A stretch of DNA of 64,000 nucleotides from Candidatus Scatomonas merdigallinarum. GTDB lineage: Bacteria; Bacillota; Clostridia; Lachnospirales; Lachnospiraceae. Numbering within the stretch: the first letter of the stretch is position 1; every line of letters starts with the position of its first letter. This document shows positions 50,723 to 58,491 of this stretch, in pieces. Made by a program: the position numbers and the translations under genes. The notes under the pieces are model-generated. The model saw only the letters and a program-made list of their open reading frames with translations, was not told the DNA's origin and searched no databases. Location: contig DVKB01000034.1 of NCBI GenBank assembly GCA_018716305.1, positions 62,001 through 126,000 on the forward strand, given 5' to 3'.

Positions 50723-52571
50723 AGCAGACACCTCCTCCGTATGTTCTGGCCCCGCAGCCGGAACACTGCTGCCGGCAGTTGGGGGTCACTTTTTCCGCCA
50801 GGGCGTTTTCCCACTCCCGTTTTAGAAACGCTTTGGTTACTCCGATATGAATAAAATCCCAGGGGAATAATTCCTCCGGATCCCGCTGCCGGGAAGTATA
50901 GAAGGCAGGATCAAGTCCCGTATCCCGGAAGGCTTTCTCCCAGCATTCCGGACGGAAAGTCTCCGACCAGGCGTCAAAAAGAGCCCCATTCCGGTAAGCC
51001 GCCTCAATCACCGCGCCCAGCCGCCGGTCTCCTCTGGCCAGCACCCCTTCCAGGACGCTGACATCCGCCTCATGGTAATTGTATTTGATGCTTTTCTGAT
51101 TTTTCTGAGAGCGTATACTCTCCTTCAGCAGACGGGCTTTTTCCAGAAACTGTTCCTTCGTATTCATGGAAGCCCACTGGAAGGGCGTAAAGGGCTTGGG
51201 CACGAAGAAGGAACTGCTGGCTGTAATCTGGCACTTGCCGTTTCGCTGTTCTTTGGGAATGTCGTAGTACCGTTCCGCCACTTTTTCGCAAAGCTCCGCA
51301 ATAGCCAGGATGTCCTCCTCTGTCTCTGTGGGAAGGCCCAGCATGAAATACAGCTTTACCTTATTCCAGCCGCCTTCAAAGGCCTGTCCCGCCCCTTTGA
51401 GGATATCTTCCTCTGTCAGTCCCTTGTTGATCACGTCCCGCATTCTCTGGGATCCTGCTTCCGGGGCAAAGGTCAGGCTGCTCTTCTTCACATCCTGTAC
51501 CTTGGACATTACGTCCAGGGAAAAAGCGTCGATCCGCAGGGAAGGAAGCGAAATATTCACATGACGGCGGTCACAGTCCGCAATAAGATGATCCAGCAGT
51601 TCCGGCAGCTGGCTGTAATCGCTGGAACTTAAGGAACTCAGGGAAATCTCTTCGTAGCCGGTGCTTCGCAGCATAGCCTCGGCCTTTTCCTTCAGGGTCT
51701 TCAGATTTTTTTCCCGCAGAGGCCGGTAGATCATGCCTGCCTGGCAGAAGCGGCAGCCCCGGATGCAGCCCCGCTGGATTTCCAGCACTACCCGGTCCTG
51801 GGCAGCCTTCAGATAGGGAACCACCGGAGCCTCCGGATAGGAAACAGAGTCAAAGTCCAGAACCAGCTGCTTTTCCACTGTCTTTGGCGCTTCCAGGCAG
51901 AGGGGCTGGAAATCAGCCAGGGTGCCGTCCTCATGGTAGGCCGCTTTGTACAGGGAGGGAACGTAAATTCCCGGGATCCCCGCCGCTTTTTTCAGAAAAT
52001 CCTGCCGGCTGCCGCCTGCTTTCCGGTTTTCCAGATACGCGTCAAAGAGCGCGTCATACACCACTTCTCCCTCACCGATATAAAAAAGATCAAAAAAATC
52101 CGCCAGAGGTTCCGGATTATAGGTACAGGGCCCGCCTCCGATAACCAGTGGATCCGCCGCTGTCCGTTCCCCGGCATGCAGCGGGATTCCGGCAAGATCC
52201 AGAATCTGCAGAACATTGGTGTAACACATTTCATACTGGAGCGTAATCCCAAGAAAATCAAACTCACGCACCGGGGCCTGGGACTCCAGGGCAAACAGGG
52301 GGATCTGCTTTTCCCGCAGGATCCGGTCCAGATCCGGCCAGGGGGAATAGACCCGCTGGCACCAGACATCCGGCCGTTTATTGAACATATCATAGAGGAT
52401 CTGGATGCCAAGATGGGACATGCCGATCTCGTAGACGTCGGGAAAACACATGGCAAAGCGGATGTCCACCTTTTCCGGGTCTTTCGTAACGGCATTGATT
52501 TCGCCTCCGATATACCGGGCTGGCTTGTCAACTTTTAATAAAATTTCATCGCTTAAAGCTAGTTTTCTCAT
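50706..52571 (-). CDS. TIGR03960 B12-binding-like radical SAM protein
   Basis: 621 residues. The N-terminal part resembles a B12-binding domain (FAMCFPDVYEIGMSHLGIQI). The radical-SAM cluster motif is C-xxx-C-xx-C in RGCIRGCRFCQAG, near residue 265. A C-terminal cysteine group CRQQCSGCGARTYGGGVCC could hold another Fe-S cluster. The reaction is unknown; co-occurrence with RNase G and ribosomal genes suggests RNA modification, which is inference. Confidence 0.92.
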   Translation of the reverse strand: MRKLALSDEILLKVDKPARYIGGEINAVTKDPEKVDIRFAMCFPDVYEIGMSHLGIQILYDMFNKRPDVWCQRVYSPWPDLDRILREKQIPLFALESQAPVREFDFLGITLQYEMCYTNVLQILDLAGIPLHAGERTAADPLVIGGGPCTYNPEPLADFFDLFYIGEGEVVYDALFDAYLENRKAGGSRQDFLKKAAGIPGIYVPSLYKAAYHEDGTLADFQPLCLEAPKTVEKQLVLDFDSVSYPEAPVVPYLKAAQDRVVLEIQRGCIRGCRFCQAGMIYRPLREKNLKTLKEKAEAMLRSTGYEEISLSSLSSSDYSQLPELLDHLIADCDRRHVNISLPSLRIDAFSLDVMSKVQDVKKSSLTFAPEAGSQRMRDVINKGLTEEDILKGAGQAFEGGWNKVKLYFMLGLPTETEEDILAIAELCEKVAERYYDIPKEQRNGKCQITASSSFFVPKPFTPFQWASMNTKEQFLEKARLLKESIRSQKNQKSIKYNYHEADVSVLEGVLARGDRRLGAVIEAAYRNGALFDAWSETFRPECWEKAFRDTGLDPAFYTSRQRDPEELFPWDFIHIGVTKAFLKREWENALAEKVTPNCRQQCSGCGARTYGGGVCCETAD

Positions 52572-52649
52572 TCTTTAACACCTTATTTTATAAAATTTCA
52601 AATTATTTAAATATACTTCTTTCTTCACATACTCCAGGAACCATTATAG

Positions 52650-52678
52650 ATTGTACTATACGGTACTACATATGTCAA
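52650..52678 (-). promoter_or_regulatory. Promoter of the TIGR03960-TIGR03936-rng operon
   Basis: On the minus strand: TTGACA (52673-52678), 17 bp, TACAAT (52650-52655). The spacer contains two copies of TAGTAC four bases apart (plus-strand 52653-52668). The transcript leader would be about 75 bases. Confidence 0.75.
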
Positions 52679-52723
52679 AGCATTAGGACAGTTTAACCAG
52701 GAAAATAAGTTATAGGGGCAAGA

Positions 52724-52764
52724 GTGACATTGTCACAGAACTTTTCCCCCGTGTCTGATATGAT
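52724..52764 (+). promoter_or_regulatory. Possible activator-dependent promoter of the rhodanese-CoADR operon
   Basis: A perfect 13-base palindrome GTGACA-T-TGTCAC (52724-52736) and a -10 TATGAT (52759-52764) without a good -35. The palindrome centre is about 41 bases before the predicted transcription start, the usual place for a CRP/FNR-type activator. The half-sites are one base closer than in CRP sites. Confidence 0.5.
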
Positions 52765-52798
52765 TCTGTCAACACAAAAGATAAGGAGAAGAAATGTT

Positions 52799-53119
52799 AT
52801 GGGATTTTTTGATCTTTTTAAATCACCGGATATAAACCAGGGCATCAGCCGTTTTCAGTCTGTGAAAGGCGCTGTTTTGCTGGATGTGCGCACCCGCGGG
52901 GAATATGCCCAGGGCCACATTCCCAAAAGCCGGAATCTGCCTTTGCAGGAACTTCACAAAGCTCCCTCAGCCATTCCCGGGCGTGATACGCCCCTGTTTG
53001 TCTACTGCCTCAGCGGAGCCAGAAGCCGCCAGGCGGTTTCCCAGCTTCAGGAAATGGGGTATACAGATGTGACCAATCTGGGAGGAATTCAAAAATATCA
53101 GGGAAAGGTGGTGCGCTGA
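52799..53119 (+). CDS. Rhodanese-like sulfurtransferase, single domain
   Basis: 106 residues from ATG 52799 (SD AAGGAG). LDVRTRGEYAQGHIPKSRNL and the active-site loop starting at C70 (YCLSGARSRQ) define a PspE/GlpE-like rhodanese that carries persulfide sulfur. No signal peptide, so it is cytoplasmic. It stops two bases before the CoADR-rhodanese gene, and the two are clearly co-transcribed. Confidence 0.92.
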   Translation: MGFFDLFKSPDINQGISRFQSVKGAVLLDVRTRGEYAQGHIPKSRNLPLQELHKAPSAIPGRDTPLFVYCLSGARSRQAVSQLQEMGYTDVTNLGGIQKYQGKVVR

Positions 53120-53121
53120 AT

Positions 53122-54816
53122 ATGAAAATTGTAATCGTGGGAGGGGTTGCCGGAGGCGCTACCGCCGCCGCCCGGATCCGGCGTCTGGATGAAGCAGCGG
53201 AGATTCTTATTTTCGAACGCACCGAATATATTTCTTATGCCAACTGCGGACTGCCCTACTATATCGGCGGCGTGATTGCGGATCCAGAAGAACTGACGCT
53301 CCAGACTCCGGAGAAATTCTGGAACCGTTTTCGGATTGCTGTGAAGACCCGCCATGAGGTGACTGCCATTCATCCGGAAAGGAAAACAGTTATAGTGAAA
53401 AATCTGAAAACGGGAGAAATTTTTGAAGAAACCTACGATAAACTGCTGCTGTCTCCCGGAGCCAGACCGGTCAGACCGTCTCTTCCCGGTATAGACAGCA
53501 GCCGTCTCTTTACCCTGCGGACTGTGGAAGACACCCTGGCCATCCGGCGGTTTGTGGAACTGGAGCATCCCCGTTCCGCTGTCCTGGCCGGGGGCGGCTA
53601 CATCGGACTGGAGCTGGCGGAAAACCTCCGGGACCTTGGTCTGGAGGTCACCATCGTGCAGCGCCCGAAACAGCTCTTAAATCCCTTCGATCCGGATATG
53701 GCCGCCTTTATCCACGCCAAGCTCCGAAGCCGGGGGATCCGCCTGCTGCTGGGGCATTCGGTGGAAGGATTCCGTGAAAAAGAAAATACTATGGAAGTGC
53801 TGCTGAAGGATGCGGCGTCTGTTTCCGCGGATCTGGTGATTCTGGCCATCGGAGTCGCCCCGGACAGTCATCTGGCCGCGGAAGCCGGATTGAAACAGGG
53901 GATCAAGGGCAGCATCGCCGTCAATGACCGCATGGAAACTTCTGTCCCGGACATTTACGCGGTAGGAGACGTAGTGGAGGTGGAGCATCAGATAACCGGA
54001 GAAAAAACTCTGATTTCTCTGGCCGGCCCCGCCAACCGCCAGGGGCGCATTGCCGCCGACAACATCTGCGGCGGCGACAGCCGCTATCCCGGATCCCAGG
54101 GTTCTTCGATAGTGAAACTGTTTGATATGACCGCGGCCAGCACGGGGATCAATGAAAAAACCGCCGTACAGCTGGGAATCGATTATGACAAGGTGATTCT
54201 GTCTCCCCAGAGTCATGCCTCCTACTATCCCGGGGGCAAAATGATGACGATGAAGATCCTCTGGGAAAAGAAAAGCCTGCGTCTTCTGGGAGCGCAGATC
54301 GTGGGATATGACGGAGTGGACAAGCGCATCGATGTGCTGGCTGCCGCCATGTACGCGGGGCTTTCGGCTGCCCGGCTGAAAGAGTTGGATCTGGCCTACG
54401 CCCCGCCCTACTCTTCCGCCAAGGATCCGGTAAACATGGCCGGCTTTCTGATTGAGAGTGTTTCCGCAGGAAACATCCGGCAGTTTCACTGGAATGAGGC
54501 GGACGCTCTTCCCCGGGACGGCAGCGTGCATCTCCTGGATGTCCGCACGGAACCGGAATTTGCCTCGGGACATCTGGAGGGCTTTGTAAATATTCCCCTG
54601 GATGAACTGCGGGAGCATCTGGATCAGCTGGATCCCGCAAAGCCCGTGCGGGCAGTCTGCCAGAGCGGGCTCCGCAGTTATCTGGCCTGCAGGATCCTGT
54701 CCCAGGAGGGATTCTCCTGCTCTCATTTATCCGGAGGCTACCGGTTTTATCAGACGGTTCTGGAAGACCGCTGCGCGGCGGAAAGCGCCTGGCCCTGCGG
54801 CGTGGACAAAACGTAA
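53122..54816 (+). CDS. CoA-disulfide reductase with C-terminal rhodanese domain
   Basis: 564 residues. FAD site GGVAGGATAAARIRRLDE; the redox cysteine C42 in SYANCGLPYYIGG marks the CoA-disulfide/NADH-oxidase class; a second nucleotide site is LAGGGYIGLELAENLRDLG; GDVVEVEHQITGE binds FAD. The C-terminal ~100 residues are a rhodanese with C513 in VCQSGLRSYLA. Such fusions reduce CoA disulfide, CoA-persulfide or polysulfide with NAD(P)H. With the separate rhodanese upstream it forms a small reactive-sulfur or thiol-redox unit. Only four bases separate it from the convergent DUF1667 gene, and no terminator is seen there. Confidence 0.93.
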   Translation: MKIVIVGGVAGGATAAARIRRLDEAAEILIFERTEYISYANCGLPYYIGGVIADPEELTLQTPEKFWNRFRIAVKTRHEVTAIHPERKTVIVKNLKTGEIFEETYDKLLLSPGARPVRPSLPGIDSSRLFTLRTVEDTLAIRRFVELEHPRSAVLAGGGYIGLELAENLRDLGLEVTIVQRPKQLLNPFDPDMAAFIHAKLRSRGIRLLLGHSVEGFREKENTMEVLLKDAASVSADLVILAIGVAPDSHLAAEAGLKQGIKGSIAVNDRMETSVPDIYAVGDVVEVEHQITGEKTLISLAGPANRQGRIAADNICGGDSRYPGSQGSSIVKLFDMTAASTGINEKTAVQLGIDYDKVILSPQSHASYYPGGKMMTMKILWEKKSLRLLGAQIVGYDGVDKRIDVLAAAMYAGLSAARLKELDLAYAPPYSSAKDPVNMAGFLIESVSAGNIRQFHWNEADALPRDGSVHLLDVRTEPEFASGHLEGFVNIPLDELREHLDQLDPAKPVRAVCQSGLRSYLACRILSQEGFSCSHLSGGYRFYQTVLEDRCAAESAWPCGVDKT

Positions 54817-54820
54817 CATC

Positions 54821-55183
54821 TCAGATCGGTTCCACATCCCTGGTAGCTATTACGTCGCTTCCCAGTCCCAGCACATCGGGGATCACGATCTGTCCCGCCT
54901 GCACCGGCGCCTGCAGAGTTACTTTCCGTATTTCCGCCATGATGTCAAACAGGCGGTCCTTCGGCACCGGTCTGGTCAGCCGCACGCTGCACAGAGGCAG
55001 AGCGCCGTTTTCCACCAGCACCGAGGAAGTCAGATTGCGGACAGGAGCTGTAATCTCCTGTTCCACATACTCTGCCCCCTTCGGGCACTTGTTTCCGGAT
55101 ACAGAACGGATTTCTGTCCCCTGGTATTCTGTCCGGATTTCGCAGCCGTTGGGGCAGAGAATACAGGTAAATGTTCTATTCAT
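54821..55183 (-). CDS. DUF1667 protein, third subunit of the G3P dehydrogenase operon
   Basis: 120 residues. The N-terminal CILCPNGCEIRTEY and GNKCPKGAEYVEQE contain four cysteines, likely an Fe-S site; the rest has TRPVPKDRLFDIMAEI. It is encoded after GlpA-like and FAD proteins in many anaerobic Firmicutes and Thermotogae, with an assumed electron-transfer role. It overlaps the preceding gene by eight bases. Confidence 0.9.
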   Translation of the reverse strand: MNRTFTCILCPNGCEIRTEYQGTEIRSVSGNKCPKGAEYVEQEITAPVRNLTSSVLVENGALPLCSVRLTRPVPKDRLFDIMAEIRKVTLQAPVQAGQIVIPDVLGLGSDVIATRDVEPI

Positions 55184-56417
55184 TCACAGTCACCACCTTT
55201 ATCTCAGAATCAGAAATCAGCCGGGAAACCGGAAGCGCAATGTTTTCCATCACCGCCGGAAGGAGTCTGGGATATTTCTTCCGCAGGAGGCAGCGCTCCC
55301 CCTGACGGATCTCCACCCAGCTGTCCCGGAGCGGATGCCTGGGCCGGAAGGACAGGGTCACGTCCCGGGTTCCGGTTATGTGCTGGGGCACCGTGTATCC
55401 GATCTCTCCTCCGGCGCTCACCGGGATTCTGGCCGGAATGCGCTTTCCACGCAGATAATCCGCCGCCGAATCTGCCAGACGCTCCGCTTCCAGGGAAACG
55501 AAGTCTACCAGATCGTGGACGTGGAGCACATTGCCGGCCGCGAAAATTCCCGGGACGCTGGTCTGATAAAACTCATCCACCACCGCTCCCTTCGTCCGGG
55601 GATCCATCTCTATCCCCGCCATCCGGGACAGTTCGTTTTCCGGGATCAGTCCCACGGAGAGAATCAGGGTATCGCAGGGATAGATTTTTTCTGTTCCGGG
55701 AATCGGCTGCAGCCTCTGGTCTACCCGGCTGACTTCCACTGCCTCCAGCCGTCCGGCGCCTTTGATGTCTGTCACCGTATGACTTAAATACAGGGGGATC
55801 CCGTAATCCTTCAGGCACTGCTCAATGTTTCTCGGAAGGCCGCTGGCATAGGGCTGTATTTCAAAGACCGCCTCCACCTTGACACCTTCCAGCGTCAGCC
55901 TCCGGGCCATAATCATGCCGATGTCGCCGGAGCCCAGGATCACCGCCCTGCGCCCGATGCTTTTATTTTTCAGGTTCATATAGGCCTGGGCGGTTCCGGC
56001 GGTAAAAACCCCGGAAGGACGCTCTCCGGGAATGGCCAAGGCGCCCCGGGTCCGTTCCCGGCATCCCATGGCCAGAATCACCGCCTCCGCCTGGTACCGC
56101 GCCAGACCTTTTCTGGAAACCGCGATGACAGTCCGGTGAGAATCCAGGCCGATCACGGTGGTGTCCGTCTCCGCCGGGATTCCAAGCCTTCTGACTTCCT
56201 CCACAAAACGTCCGGCGTATTCCGGCCCGGAGAGGGAGCAGCCGAATCTGGACAGGCCGAAGCCGTCGTGAATGCACTGCCGCAGGATTCCTCCCAGCCA
56301 GTGTTCCCGCTCCAGGATCAGCAGGTCATCGATTCCTTTTTTCTTCAGTTCCGCGGCCGCCGCCAATCCTCCGGGGCCGCCGCCTATGATCACCGCCTGT
56401 TTTTTTATAAGACTCAT
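55176..56417 (-). CDS. FAD/NAD(P)-dependent oxidoreductase of the G3P dehydrogenase operon
   Basis: 413 residues. GGGPGGLAAAAELKKKG at the start binds FAD, ILGSGDIGMIMARRLTLEG is the second dinucleotide site, and SVPGIFAAGNVLHVHDLVD closes the fold. It lacks the CxxC disulfide of thioredoxin reductases. It corresponds in place to GlpB of the anaerobic GlpABC system and probably moves electrons from the GlpA-like subunit to NAD(P) or another carrier. Its start overlaps the glpA-like stop by four bases. Confidence 0.88.
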   Translation of the reverse strand: MSLIKKQAVIIGGGPGGLAAAAELKKKGIDDLLILEREHWLGGILRQCIHDGFGLSRFGCSLSGPEYAGRFVEEVRRLGIPAETDTTVIGLDSHRTVIAVSRKGLARYQAEAVILAMGCRERTRGALAIPGERPSGVFTAGTAQAYMNLKNKSIGRRAVILGSGDIGMIMARRLTLEGVKVEAVFEIQPYASGLPRNIEQCLKDYGIPLYLSHTVTDIKGAGRLEAVEVSRVDQRLQPIPGTEKIYPCDTLILSVGLIPENELSRMAGIEMDPRTKGAVVDEFYQTSVPGIFAAGNVLHVHDLVDFVSLEAERLADSAADYLRGKRIPARIPVSAGGEIGYTVPQHITGTRDVTLSFRPRHPLRDSWVEIRQGERCLLRKKYPRLLPAVMENIALPVSRLISDSEIKVVTVNE

Positions 56418-57880
56418 TTTTCCCGCACCTCCCCGGTAAAGAGATAGGAGCCCTGCCTCTCATAGATCAGCTCCTCCGGTGATATCCCTTTTTCTTTCAT
56501 CAGCAGCTCCGTGATCCTGGTCTGGCAGTATCCTCCCTGGCAGCGCCCCATCATGGCGCGGCACCGGTATTTGACCCCGGTAACCGTTCCGGCGCCCAGA
56601 ACTCCGTGGATGGCGTGAAGGACTTCCGCCCGGGTAATGGTTTCGCACCGGCAGATAATTTCTCCGTAATCAGGGTTCTCCCGGATCATTTTTTCCTGCT
56701 CTTCCCTGGATTTGTCCCGGAAGGAGGGAAATCTGCGGCGGATGGGATTAAAACGGGGATTCGGCTTCAGTTCTTCCGCTTCCTCTATAAGCCGGACAAT
56801 TTCCCTGGCAATGGGAACTGCGCTGGTAAGCCCCGGAGATTCGATTCCCACCAGATTTACCGCATGAGGAGCAATGTCAGCTCTGCGCTCAATGACAAAA
56901 TCGTGATAGCCGCCCTCTTCTTTTGAGGAAAGCTTGGGGCGGATTCCCGCGAAACTGCGGATCAGATTTTCCCGTTTCAGATACGGGTAGATCCGGCTGC
57001 CGTCCCGGATCAGAAGCTCCATAATCCTGCGGCTGGTAGCGTAATCCCCCCGGTTCCGGATATATTCTGTGCTGGGCCCCACCAGGATGTTGCCCTCCAG
57101 GGTAGGGGTCAGATGGATCCCCAGGCCTCCGGTTTTATAATTGGGAACCGGATACACCGGCAGAGGCAGGGTATCCTTCAGCTTTTTGTCCAGTACAAAA
57201 TATTCGCCCCGGCAGGGATGGAGGGTATAGCCGTCTATTCCCAGCATGGAAGCGATTTTGTCAGAACCCAGTCCCGCGCAGTTGACGATCCAGCGGCTGC
57301 GGAACACGCCGTTTCCGGCAGTGACAGTGTAGATCCCGTCCTCTTCCAGGCGGATGCCGGTGACTTCCCTTCCGCAGAAAAATTCCACACCGTTTTCGGC
57401 CGCGTTTTCCGCCATGCCGAAGGTAAATTCAAAGGGATTTAAAATCGCTGTGGTGGGGGACCAGAGAGCGAACTCACCCCGGATCAGGGGAGCCTTCTGC
57501 CGGATAAAGTCTCTGCCTGCCAGTTTCATTCCCTGAATGCCGTTTTTTTCTCCCTGCTCTTTCAGCCTGCCAAGGGCCTTCCGGTCGTCCTCTGTAAAAC
57601 CTACTACCAGTTTGCCGGTACGCCGGTAGGGAATATCCAGTTCCTCTGCAGTCCGGTCAAAGCTGCGGTTTCCCTCCACACAGAATCGGGCCATGGCGGA
57701 CCCGGGCGTATTGTTGTAGCCCGCATGGAGAACCGCGGAATTCCGATTGCTGGTTTCCATACAGATATCCGGCCCTTTTTCCAGCACGCAGAGAGACAGA
57801 CAGTACCGGGACAGTTCCCTGGCCGCGGAACATCCGATGACCCCGGCCCCGATAATCAAAACATCGTATGCACGGTCCAT
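56414..57880 (-). CDS. Anaerobic glycerol-3-phosphate dehydrogenase GlpA-like, with BFD-type Fe-S domain
   Basis: 488 residues. An N-terminal DAO-type FAD domain (LIIGAGVIGCSAARELSRY; HAGYNNTPGSAMARFCVEGN) is followed by a C-terminal bacterioferritin-associated-ferredoxin-like domain with ICRCETITRAEV and RAMMGRCQGGYCQTRI, four cysteines for a [2Fe-2S] cluster. It oxidises sn-glycerol-3-phosphate to DHAP; related amino-acid-oxidase activities cannot be excluded. It begins two bases after the yjbQ stop, with no glycerol kinase or facilitator next to it. Confidence 0.87.
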   Translation of the reverse strand: MDRAYDVLIIGAGVIGCSAARELSRYCLSLCVLEKGPDICMETSNRNSAVLHAGYNNTPGSAMARFCVEGNRSFDRTAEELDIPYRRTGKLVVGFTEDDRKALGRLKEQGEKNGIQGMKLAGRDFIRQKAPLIRGEFALWSPTTAILNPFEFTFGMAENAAENGVEFFCGREVTGIRLEEDGIYTVTAGNGVFRSRWIVNCAGLGSDKIASMLGIDGYTLHPCRGEYFVLDKKLKDTLPLPVYPVPNYKTGGLGIHLTPTLEGNILVGPSTEYIRNRGDYATSRRIMELLIRDGSRIYPYLKRENLIRSFAGIRPKLSSKEEGGYHDFVIERRADIAPHAVNLVGIESPGLTSAVPIAREIVRLIEEAEELKPNPRFNPIRRRFPSFRDKSREEQEKMIRENPDYGEIICRCETITRAEVLHAIHGVLGAGTVTGVKYRCRAMMGRCQGGYCQTRITELLMKEKGISPEELIYERQGSYLFTGEVREK

Positions 57881-57882
57881 CC

Positions 57883-58335
57883 CTATTCCCCCATTACCTG
57901 AAAGACAATCTCACGGTTCCGATCCCGGGTATCGCATTCCACCAGCGTAAGATTCTGCCAGGGCCCGATAGTGATTTTGCCGTCAATAAATGGAATGGTG
58001 ATAAAGGGGCTCAGCAGGGCGGATTTAATATGGCTGGAGCCGTTGTCGTCATGCCAGGTGTTGTGGTGCTCGTAAAAAATAACCCTTCCGTTTTTGTCCA
58101 TATAAGGAGAGATCTTGTCCAATGCGGCTTTCAGATCATGTTTTACAATCCCCGGCTCAAACTCCAGGGTGGTCAGCCCGGCAACCCCTCCGGTGGTAAA
58201 GCCGGTGATGACGCCGCTTTTGATGCGGAATTTCTCACAGGCTTCCTCCACACACTGCTGAAAATCACCTGTAACGTCAATCATTCCCATATGGGCTTTT
58301 GTTTTATACTTTTTTATGGAACTATATACAGCCAT
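57883..58335 (-). CDS. yjbQ: YjbQ family protein (UPF0047)
   Basis: 150 residues with SD AGGAGG. The fold is read from MIDVTGDFQQCVEEA, YEHHNTWHDDNGSSHIKSALL and the C-terminal GKITIGPWQNLTLVECDTRDRNR split after the first segment; the metal/phosphate-site His residues are in EHHNTWHDD and SSHIKS. Family members show weak thiamine-phosphate synthase activity, but the true role is unknown. It is the first gene of the G3P dehydrogenase operon, with only two bases before the GlpA-like gene. Confidence 0.9.
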   Translation of the reverse strand: MAVYSSIKKYKTKAHMGMIDVTGDFQQCVEEACEKFRIKSGVITGFTTGGVAGLTTLEFEPGIVKHDLKAALDKISPYMDKNGRVIFYEHHNTWHDDNGSSHIKSALLSPFITIPFIDGKITIGPWQNLTLVECDTRDRNREIVFQVMGE

Positions 58336-58366
58336 GCGTGTGTCCTCCTACTTAATTTCTAAATCT

Positions 58367-58394
58367 ATAGTATCACATTTTCCGCGTCTGGCAA
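58367..58394 (-). promoter_or_regulatory. Promoter of the yjbQ-glpA-FAD-DUF1667 operon
   Basis: On the minus strand: TTGCCA (58389-58394), 16 bp, TACTAT (58367-58372), about 30 bases before the yjbQ start. Confidence 0.55.
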
Positions 58395-58420
58395 GTGCCG
58401 GCCGGGCGTATCCGCGCAGT

Positions 58421-58471
58421 AAAAAACAGCGGCCGGTGCGACGCAAAGCGAAGGACGCGCACCGGCCACTG
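58421..58471 (-). terminator. Terminator of the UroD-family gene
   Basis: A 10-bp GC-rich stem (58431-58440 with 58458-58467), extended outward by three more pairs, followed on the minus strand by six U residues (58421-58426). It shields the yjbQ promoter from read-through. Confidence 0.88.
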
Positions 58472-58491
58472 CCTGAGAGGTTGATCTGTAT

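Noticed and set aside
54602-55732. A 376-codon plus-strand frame across the CoADR 3' end and the FAD genes
   Set aside because: It is out of frame with CoADR and antisense to DUF1667 and the FAD oxidoreductase; low complexity in Pro/Arg/Ser.
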